Origin: Echinarachnius parma
Lineage: Eukaryota; Echinodermata; Echinoidea; Clypeasteroida; Echinarachniidae
Direction of reading: 5' to 3'
Length of the DNA stretch: 64,000 bases
Assembly (NCBI GenBank): GCA_037951105.1
Contig: JBAMJV010003807.1
Span: 1-64,000, forward strand
Shown here: piece after piece, positions 56,446-64,000 of the stretch
How positions within the stretch are numbered: position 1 is the first letter of the stretch
Layout of the letters: each line of letters begins with the position of its first letter
The notes under the pieces: model-generated
What the model saw: only the letters and a program-made list of their open reading frames with translations
Database searches by the model: none
What the model was told of the DNA's origin: nothing
Position numbers and translations under genes: made by a program

Positions 56446-56593
56446 CTTCAGGGCCCTGTTGCAGAAATAGATGCAAGCGATTGTAAAGTGGCAAGTATTA
56501 TTTGCAGGTCAGATCATGTGACTATTAAATGCGCAAATCTGATTGGTTCAAATTGGTTCAATGCATATTTTCTGTTGCTGCAACGGGGCCCTG
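56446..56593. mobile_element. MITE copy 4, uninterrupted (empty site for the LINE)
   Basis: CTTCAGGGCCCTGTTGCAG at the left and TGCAACGGGGCCCTGG at the right. It is the paralogue of the copy split by the LINE at 38677-43671. Confidence 0.85.
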
Positions 56594-56826
56594 GCGCAAC
56601 AGATGTAATACAAAAGTTTATTTTTGTATGCTATGTATGCATAATATGCACACGTATTATATGTATTTGTGCGTTTGTAGGTGTGAGTGTTATGTCCATG
56701 GTGTATTTACTATTTAGATGTGCGCTAATTATGTTTGGCTATGCAACACTGTTTGTACATACGCATGTATATATGTGTGTGTATGTGTGTTGTATTGTGT
56801 ATTTGGGAATGATTGAGTATGTGTGC

Positions 56827-56892
<66 letters not shown>

Positions 56893-56953
56893 GTGTGTGT
56901 GTATGCGTGTATGTGTATGTGCGTGTGTGTGTGTGCGTGCGTATGTGTGTATA

Positions 56954-56988
<35 letters not shown>

Positions 56989-57263
56989 ATGAGGGGGGGG
57001 GGGGTATAAGGTGTTTTTTAAATTTGTTTTGTTTTGTTTTTCTTTTTTTATCTTGGCTTAAAAATGTTATTAATTTTGTTTTTCCTTTAATTTTGTTAAG
57101 ACTTGTTATGTAATTCGCGCATTTACGACGTTGTCTATACATAATTACTGATTAATGCTTTTGATTCAGTGCAAATTTGAAATCAAAATCCATATGACAA
57201 TCATCTAATTTATGGCGAACATTACGTACTTTATGTACATATCTAATCAAAAAATCACACGAA
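56594..57263. other. spacer with long (GT)n before tRNA-Val
   Basis: (GT)n and GTGC/GTAT variants at 56826-56990 and poly-G to 57003, then AT-rich sequence with GAACATTACGTACTTTATGT, the standard upstream flank of the tRNA-Val copies. Cys/Val and His/Thr frames are repeat artefacts. Confidence 0.8.
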
Positions 57264-57336
57264 GTTTCCGTAGTGTAGTGGTTATCACGTGAGTCTTACA
57301 CACTCAAGGTCCCCGGTTCGAGCCCGGGCGGAAACA
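57264..57336 (+). tRNA. tRNA-Val(TAC)
   Basis: Complete and fully paired. The loop is CTTACAC, giving TAC (57297-57299). It differs from its positional counterpart at 44144 (AAC) at the first anticodon base, and also at one stem base that is mismatched only there. No TTTT follows closely, only ATTTG. Confidence 0.9.
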
Positions 57337-57719
57337 TATTTGTATGCGTGATCACGAAAATGAATGTATTCTATAATATGCAGTAATTGAAAACATTACC
57401 AAAGGAATAAAGCTGAGTCCAATTTTGAGGTGACTACACGTACTTTTCAACATAATTTTCGTTTCGTGTTTCTTCAAATCTAAATTATGTCAACTCTATT
57501 ATGACACCGAGCCTAGTTTTCTTGAAAACTTCAAAACCCTGCAGGTATTCCAGCGTACATTGCCAAGGACAACTACTTTATGTTTTCCAACAAATTTTGA
57601 TATATCCGAAGTTCACTAAAAGTTATAATCGCCACATGATGCGCACGTAGAAGTGGTATGTGTCGTTACCATGGCGAAAACTGCACCACGATAGATCATA
57701 ACAAATGTCATATCAATGT

Positions 57720-59901
57720 AAAGGGGGGAACACAGGTTTTCCAATGATATCAAATTTAGGAGGTACAATGAAGTAATAGGAGAGATATGAACGCTCAAAC
57801 TTGGATTGCCGAACTTTTGGTGAGGGGTTTATTTATAACGAAAGAGAAATTCAGAAAACTGAAACCGGTTCCCAGCTAGTCTATAATCTAGACCCTCGAA
57901 AGCGCCGCCAACGAGAGAGATCTGCAGTTCCCAGCGTCTTTTGGTATAATACGAATACATCGAGGTGTAAGAGAACCGCTAGAAGGAAGTTCTTTGGATT
58001 TTGACAGTGTTACTAGATCCCTTTAATTATAACGTTTAAAAGAAACCAGTATTACAAAGGCAATGTGTTTGTAATAATCATAATTAAAGGGTACCACCAC
58101 CCAAAAATAATATTCTTATTAAAGAAAGGTAACATCTTTAGTATTCCATTCCATCAACAAGTTCACAAAAATATGTTTCCAAGAAAAAGAAAAAAAAAAT
58201 TGGAAACGCATCACCATTCTAAAGCATGCGTTCATGCGGTCTGAATGCGAAGACTGCGATGCGTGCGGTGAATTGCGATGTGTGTGCAGAGCGAACGAAT
58301 CGCTCGGGAATCTATTGTCTACAAACGTACGCGTGAATAGCATTGGCGCACTCGCAAATGGTTGGCCCGTATGGAACCAGGAAAGAGCAGTGGTTCCGTA
58401 AGTGGTGGAAATTAATTGCTTTGTTTATGAATTACACAACCCTGCAAAATGTTGGGTATCTATTTGATATCACAAAACGGTACCAACACATATAATAATG
58501 TGTTGTTCTTTGCCTGGTGGTCCCCTTTAAATGAGGAGAGCCTGCGAACCATATCGATGCTGCGAACGTCTAATAAGTTCAACATGAGCAGAAAGCACGA
58601 GGGCGCCATGCAAGAAAGAGAAACATCACCGATTGCACACTTCGTTTTTCCATTATCATGATTATGCCACGAATCAATTTGTTTTATTTTAAAGGGGGGG
58701 GGGGGGGAACACAGGTTTTCCAATGATATCAAATTTAGGAGTGACAATGAAGTAATAGGAGAGATATGAACGCTCAAACTTGGATTGCCGAACTTTTGGT
58801 GAGGGGTTTATTTATAACGAAAGAGAAATTCAGAAAACTGAAACCGGTTCCCAGCTAGTCTATAATCTAGACCCTCGAAAGCGCCGCCAACGAGAGAGAT
58901 CTGCAGTTCCCAGCGTATTTTGGTATAATACGAATACATCGAGGTGTAAGAGAACCGCTAGAAGGAAGTTCTTTGGATTTTGACAGTGTTACTAGATCCC
59001 ATTAATTATAACGTTTAAAAGAAACCAGTATTACAAAGGCAATGTGTTTGTAATAATCATAATTAAAGGGTACCACCACCCAAAAATAATATTCTTATTA
59101 AAGAAAGGTAACATCTTTAGTATTCCATTCCATCAACAAGTTCACAAAAATATGTTTCCAAGAAAAAGAAAAAAAAAATTGGAAACGCATCACCATTCTA
59201 AAGCATGCGTTCATGCGGTCTGAATGCGAAGACTGCGATGCGTGCGGTGAATTGCGATGTGTGTGCAGAGCGAACGAATCGCTCGGGAATCTATTGTCTA
59301 CAAACGTACGCGTGAATAGCATTGGCGCACTCGCAAATGGTTGGCCCGTATGGAACCAGGAAAGAGCAGTGGTTCCGTAAGTGGTGGAAATGAATTGCTT
59401 TGTTTATGAATTACACAACCCTGCAAAATGTTGGGTATCTATTTGATATCACAAAACGGTACCAACACATATAATAATGTGTTGTTCTTTGCCTGGTGGT
59501 CCCCTTTAAATGAGGAGAGCCTGCGAACCATATCGATGCTGCGAACGTCTAATAAGTTCAACATGAGCAGAAAGCACGAGGGCGCCATGCAAGAAAGAGA
59601 AACATCACCGATTGCACACTTCGTTTTTCCATTATCATGATTATGCCACGAATCAATTTGTTTTATTTTAAAGGGGGGGGGGGGGGGGGGGAACACAGGT
59701 TTTCCAATGATATCAAATTTAGGAGTGACAATGAAGTAATAGGAGAGATATGAACGCTCAAACTTGGATTGCGGAACTTTTTGTGAGGGGTTTATTTATA
59801 ACGAAAGAGAAATTCGGAAAACTTAAACCGGTTCCCAGCTAGTCTATAATCTAGACCCTCGAAAGCGCCGCCAACGAGAGAGATCTGCAGTTCCCAGCGT
59901 C
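57720..59901. repeat. 979-bp tandem duplication, two full copies plus a partial third
   Basis: Copies begin at AAAGGGGGG (57720), 58691 and 59670. The first two are near identical over ~970 bp and differ mainly in poly-G length and single bases. The third stops at CAGTTCCCAGCGTC (about 59900), where it joins a copy of the T-rich spacer seen at 57030-57105. Unit 2 has one related copy only (44590 onward). All short frames repeat with the unit and show no domain. Confidence 0.93.
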
Positions 59902-60196
59902 TTTTTCTTTCTTTTTTTTATCTTAGCTTAAATATGTTATTAATTTTGTTTTTCCTTTAATTTTGTTAAGACTTGTTTTATTATTGAAATCCATTCACAG
60001 TTTTATGAACAAAATTATTATAAACAGTCAAATGTGTCTGTAAAGAACAAGATAAGAAAGACGGCCAATGTTTTCTCTATTGGCAGGTGGTCTCTATATA
60101 CCTGTGGTCGTTATGGCCGGTATGACTGAACATGGATAGTAGGCCTATATACTATTCATGGACTGAACTGGCAATTTAGGCAAACCTACTCATTTC
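59902..60196. other. rearranged junction and spacer
   Basis: TTTTATCTTAGCTTAAA to GTTAAGACTTG (59915-59975) duplicates spacer otherwise found near 57040-57105. It then joins TTTTATTATTGAAATCC, which is collinear with 45110 in unit 2. This marks a recombination breakpoint. Confidence 0.7.
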
Positions 60197-60779
60197 CCCG
60201 GGGGGGGGGGGGGGGGGGTCTGTCCTCATAGAAAGGGGGTATCATGCGTGACCAAGGACTTGCCAAAAGCACCCTAAACGAGTATTTGCGTGGTGCAAAA
60301 AATACACCCTAAGTAAGTATGATTATCGGTAATTTGATACCCTAAGCAAGTAATCCATTTTTTGTAAACCCCTAAGCAAGTATTTTTGATACCCTAAGCA
60401 AGTAATCAATTTGTTGTAACCCCCTAAGCAAGTTATAACTATTTTTGATACCCTAAGCAAGTAATCAATTTTGTGTAAACCCCTAAGCAAGTCATAACTA
60501 TATTTGATACCCTAAGCAAGTAATCTTTTTTTGTAAACCCCTATTAAAAGCAAGTGATAACTATTTTTGATACCCTAAGCAAGTAAGCTGAGTTTTTGAG
60601 ACCCTAAACGAGTAATTTATCAGCCTAAAAAAGATACGCTTTTTCCTGATTTTGGGTGATTTTGAGACCCTATTCGAGATACTCGAGTATCACGCCTGAT
60701 CGTAAAAAACCACCCTAATTACTCGTTTTCTTGGTCACGCATGATACCCCCCTTTCAATGAGGACAGACCCCCCCGGGT
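60197..60779. mobile_element. 583-bp inverted-repeat element with CCCTAAGCAAGTA subrepeats
   Basis: Flanked by TCATTTC at 60190-60196 and 60780-60786; unit 2 has a single TCATTTC at this place (about 45314). Ends CCCGGGGG...TCTGTCCTCAT and its complement extend through GGTATCATGCGTGACCAAG. The interior is five to six copies of a ~57-bp unit with TACCCTAAGCAAGTAATC. The left poly-G is longer than the right. No ORF; the class is unknown. Confidence 0.88.
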
Positions 60780-61920
60780 TCATTTCACCTTGTTCTAAGA
60801 CAAGTTATGTCACAATCAAATCATCAGGTTTGTATTTCCTCTGAACATGGATTGCACTGTACTTAAATGCCTTTTAGAAAAAAAGAAGCTCACATTTTCG
60901 ATTGTAAACTCGAAATTTATGAACACGTGGTATTTTTGTTACCTTCTTTGTGTAAATAATCGATGAATTAACTCATGCTATGCACAATCTCTCACTTGCT
61001 CATTCATTTAAATGCACTAATTAAGAAAATCACTTATAATGATTTAACTTCAACATTTTTGCTTTGATTTGGAATCCACAATGCCACTTTCCTAAACTAG
61101 AAATGTTCAAAATATGTTTTTAATTATATCATGTTTTGTTTTGGAGAGATACAGATAATAGTCACAAACCACACAATACATTGCTTAGCCTACATACTAG
61201 CCTGAATAAGTTGAGCGATTTGAGAGAGCTTGGACGATTTAATTCAGCCCGATTCTCTGATTGCCTGCTGTCTTAATGGCTTTCACCAGAATAAGGTCAC
61301 GTGATATATTGTTGTAAACATACATACACACACACCAACACACATACGCATACATACACGTTGATAAACGCGCATATACATTACATTTACATACAATGTG
61401 TCTGTATGACGCATGGTATATTTCATGTCGTCAGGTCAAAATGCCTACCAGATTACACAGTTTCAAGTACAAACAATGCAAAAGCTCCCTACCGTGGAAG
61501 GGGGACACCCCCCTCCCACACCCCCCCCCCCCCCCCGCCAAAAAAAAAAAACACAACAACAACAACAACAACAACAGTTTTTCCTCATTACGCCACTGTG
61601 TGTGTATGTGTATAATATTATACACGATGTAATTTTACAAATAATTGCATTGTGCCCTTCAGCGTGGGGATCGAACCCATTTCTAGACAGGCGTCATAAC
61701 CGATAGAATCATGATCGCCAGCCGTCGGATTGTGTTTTTCACGGCAACTCAAACATACGATAACTATATGATGGGCATAATACTATCTACAAATATAAAG
61801 CTGCTCATATACACGTCTAATTCGTCGTCAAATGAACTTCTCTTTAATTATACCTTGGTGCATAACATGATAATTCGGAACTAGTGTTGCATGTGCAGAT
61901 TGTGGAAAAAAAGACACTAA
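60780..61920. other. unit 3 upstream flank
   Basis: Closely follows 45310-46492 of unit 2: CACA-rich stretch at 61320-61365, poly-C at 61515-61535, CAA triplets at 61553-61575, and the tRNA-like remnant at 61656-61720. The short frames are repeat artefacts. Confidence 0.6.
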
Positions 61921-62120
61921 AGGCACGTCATATAAAAGGCGGGGAAAACCCGGCGACGTTTAGCACCAGTGGGTGTGTGTTCATGAAGTGAGAATAGACT
62001 CTTTCGAAGAGGATAATGTACGCGTAGCGTAATACATGTCTGGGTTAATACGACAAGACCTGTTCACGAGAAATTATAATTACGGTACTGTATGTTTTAT
62101 TTGTAGAAGGGTCTGTCAAG
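61921..62120 (+). promoter_or_regulatory. conserved upstream block of TRIM gene 3, uninterrupted
   Basis: GGCACGTCATATAAAAGGCG with TATAAAA at 61931-61937, about 525 bp before the start codon. This unit lacks both promoter-proximal insertions seen in units 1 and 2, so it shows the ancestral layout. Promoter function is inferred. Confidence 0.5.
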
Positions 62121-62454
62121 GGAGGCTACATAAGACAAATGCAATATTGTAATAGGTCTACATCATCGATGGAAAATCATGGAACTGGTCTAGATAAAGT
62201 TAATTCAACGTTGTTTGTACACGGACATATCATGAACTTGAACCCATTTTAGTTTAAGGGGTGGTTGTGCATACTATACTGTTAACACTATACGTTAGAT
62301 CACTATTGAAATGTATCAGTCAGACATCAGTACAGTATTCGAGATCTCGCCATTGATTATTGAAGGGACAATTGTCATGCCTTTGTGATATGCGGTATTG
62401 CGTAGCGTATACATTATATAGCTTGCTAATAATACCAACCTACACAACACGGCC

Positions 62455-64000
62455 ATGGCCATGGCTGATAGTAAGGACCAGCCTCCTAAAGCCAAGGAGA
62501 TGGAGAGCCCGATGTGCTCGCTCTGTTTGGATGTGTTCGAGGAGGCCACGCTACTCAGATGTGGACACACCTTCTGCAGGAAGTGCCTGGAGAGGTAGGC
62601 ATTATATGCTATTAAATACAACTGTAGATATGGGATATAACATACATGTATAAAAATGCATGTAACTAAGCATGATTTATTTACTATTTCTAAATAACGT
62701 AGTATGCATATATTCAGAATTCATTATGATGTATTATATTGTATTAAAGTTAGCTTGTATTTCTATGTATGGGAAACTTGGTTTAGTCAATCAATCAATT
62801 TGTGAATGCCCTTTATATGATTTAGTTCGAACCTCTGACTATAATGTCTTTCGATTAGACATAAGCGTAGACCTAGGTAGTAGGGGGTGCGCTGGGTGCG
62901 TACGCACCCCCGGGATCGGTTTGGGATATTGTAAGTGTGTTCATATACAGTTCAACAGAAACGCCAAGTTTTATGGACGGGTGAAAGGGAAGAGAATTAG
63001 CAATTTACTGCCCGAATTTGACATGAGTTTGCCCGTATGTGACATTATTTTCACCAAATATGACATGAATTTGCCCGAATATGACATGGTTTTCCTCAAT
63101 ATGACACGGTGTTGTTTGATTTTGAGGTGTGTTTTTGTCCAAATATTGCCGTTTTCAAAACTCTCCGGAGGTGGGGGTAGCTACGTCCCCTTGCCCCCCC
63201 CCCCCCCCTCCCTCCCTCCCCGCCTCGTACGCTTATGACCATATTATAAGTAACTATGTCAAACAAACTAAATCGGAACGGGTTCGAATCTTAGCCGCAT
63301 ATGGCGGAAGATGACGATAAAGGACGGTCCCAGATAATCATAATTGATTGAACGCGTAGACCTGCTAAAACATGATAATGAAATCTTCTAGCTCCACAAC
63401 CACCCCCCCCCCCCCCCTACACCACCTCCCGATCCCTCACCGACAAAAATATGAATTTGATTATAATCATAATAATGTTATGAAAACAAAGCATACAGGC
63501 AAATATAGGAAAATTTGAAAAATACACTAGAGTATGCCCCTAAATAATTCAGTGCCCCTTGCCACCCCCCCCCCCCTCCGACTGTCCGAATCAATCGGAC
63601 CACGCCACGCCTCTGAAATTGAACATATTTTTAGTGACATGCTATGCAATCGAAAATCACTACTTTCTGTTTGAATGAAGTGCCTGGATTTCCTTTACAA
63701 AACATACATGCTCTCTTGTTTCTATCAAAATGCTCATTAGGTATGACCAATGCCATGCACACCATCAGCAACCCGAGCTGAAGTTACTATCCATGCTGTG
63801 TCCGCTGTGTCCGCTGTGTCGACAGGAGACGAATCTTGGCGAAGAAGGACTCGCGGGCTTGCCGTCAAATGTTTCCCTCAACCACCTCGTCGAGGAATTC
63901 AACGACACCTCGAACCCGCTCAGGAAGCTGTACGACGATCGTCAAAGATGTTCTCAGTGCTGGGAGAAACCGGAGGGCCAGGAGGAAGAGGCCGAGGACT
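62455..64000 (+). CDS. TRIM-type RING E3 ubiquitin ligase, gene 3 (partial, cut by window end)
   Basis: Exon 1 62455-62594 (or from the second ATG at 62461, which matches genes 1 and 2) and exon 2 from 63741 to the window end, still open. The splice sites match the paralogues. A 6-nt GCCATG duplication adds an alternative upstream start (MAMADSKD). In exon 2 a 9-bp duplication repeats three codons, so the last zinc pair of the RING reads CPLCPLC instead of CPLC. The reading frame is kept and B-box1 begins normally (CSQCWEKPEG). A ligase role is inferred; whether the RING still binds zinc normally is open. Confidence 0.85.
62595..63740 (+). other. intron of TRIM gene 3
   Basis: 1146 bp with GTAGGC donor and TCATTAG acceptor. 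It contains the second copy of the GCCCGAATATGACAT repeat (62995-63235), ending in poly-C and CCTCCCTCCCTCCCCGCCTC, and further poly-C near 63402-63418. The long frame at 62672-63238 lies within the intron and repeat and has no domain. Confidence 0.75.

Noticed and set aside
56422..57009. 195-codon frame ending in Cys/Val repeats, and similar frames at 15953 and 43698
   Set aside because: MITE sequence followed by (GT)n; the dinucleotide repeat keeps frames open artificially.
57801..58983. Repeated 67-codon frame (MDCRTFGEG...) present three times with 44668-44853
   Set aside because: It recurs only because the DNA block is duplicated; length and frame differ among copies and there is no domain.
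62672..63238. 188-codon frame between the exons of TRIM gene 3
   Set aside because: It lies in the intron and crosses the dispersed GCCCGAATATGACAT repeat and poly-C; no domain, and the paralogous introns lack it.

Overview
This window is nuclear DNA from an animal. The evidence is protein-coding genes split by GT-AG introns, eukaryotic-type tRNA-Val genes with internal A and B boxes, a non-LTR retrotransposon with an endonuclease-RT ORF, and very many MITE-like inverted repeats and microsatellites. Multi-copy RING/B-box/beta-propeller (TRIM) genes in AT-rich, repeat-dense DNA with long poly-G/poly-C tracts suggest a marine invertebrate, perhaps an echinoderm or other non-vertebrate deuterostome. 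That assignment is inference; no diagnostic marker is present.

Layout. 1-17 kb has no gene I can support. It is a mosaic of inverted-repeat elements (1061-1214, 1215-1856 with a nested TTAA element at 1289-1820, 4129-4644, 4951-5500, 12451-12671, 14794-15058, 16291-16465), tandem repeats and homopolymer tracts. 17-24.7 kb is a tRNA-Val array. One minus-strand and ten plus-strand copies are full length, four more are clearly broken and one is a 5'-truncated fragment. They carry anticodon AAC or TAC and sit in a locally repeated context. Two more tRNA-Val copies lie at 44.1 and 57.3 kb.

From about 24.4 kb to the end the sequence is a diverged tandem segmental triplication. Each unit runs: tRNA-Val, a repeated flank, a short repeat carrying a tRNA-like segment, a conserved promoter-proximal block, a two-exon TRIM gene, and a downstream block. 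TRIM gene 1 is exons 33972-34105 and 34789-36634; gene 2 is 48040-48173 and 52170-53985; gene 3 is 62455-62594 and 63741 onward, cut by the window end. The products are predicted RING E3 ubiquitin ligases with two B-boxes, a coiled coil and a C-terminal NHL-like propeller.

Because the units are paralogous, they give natural empty sites for insertions. A 4890-bp inverted-repeat element (28582-33471, TSD TTA) splits the upstream block of gene 1. A 1013-bp foldback element (46498-47510, TSD CACGT) sits about 35 bp from the same point in unit 2. A 3314-bp insertion (48472-51785, TSD GTGCGTAC) lies in the intron of gene 2 and contains a 2144-bp foldback element built of a GGACAAYTACCCCCC minisatellite (49487-51630, TSD GGTCGTAACC). 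A 583-bp element (60197-60779, TSD TCATTTC) lies in unit 3. An L1/Tx1-like LINE (38677-43671) interrupts a MITE whose uninterrupted paralogue is at 56446-56593.

The most unusual feature is the group of foldback elements whose arms are themselves arrays of short, often palindromic units. No transposase is visible in any of them, so they are presumably non-autonomous.
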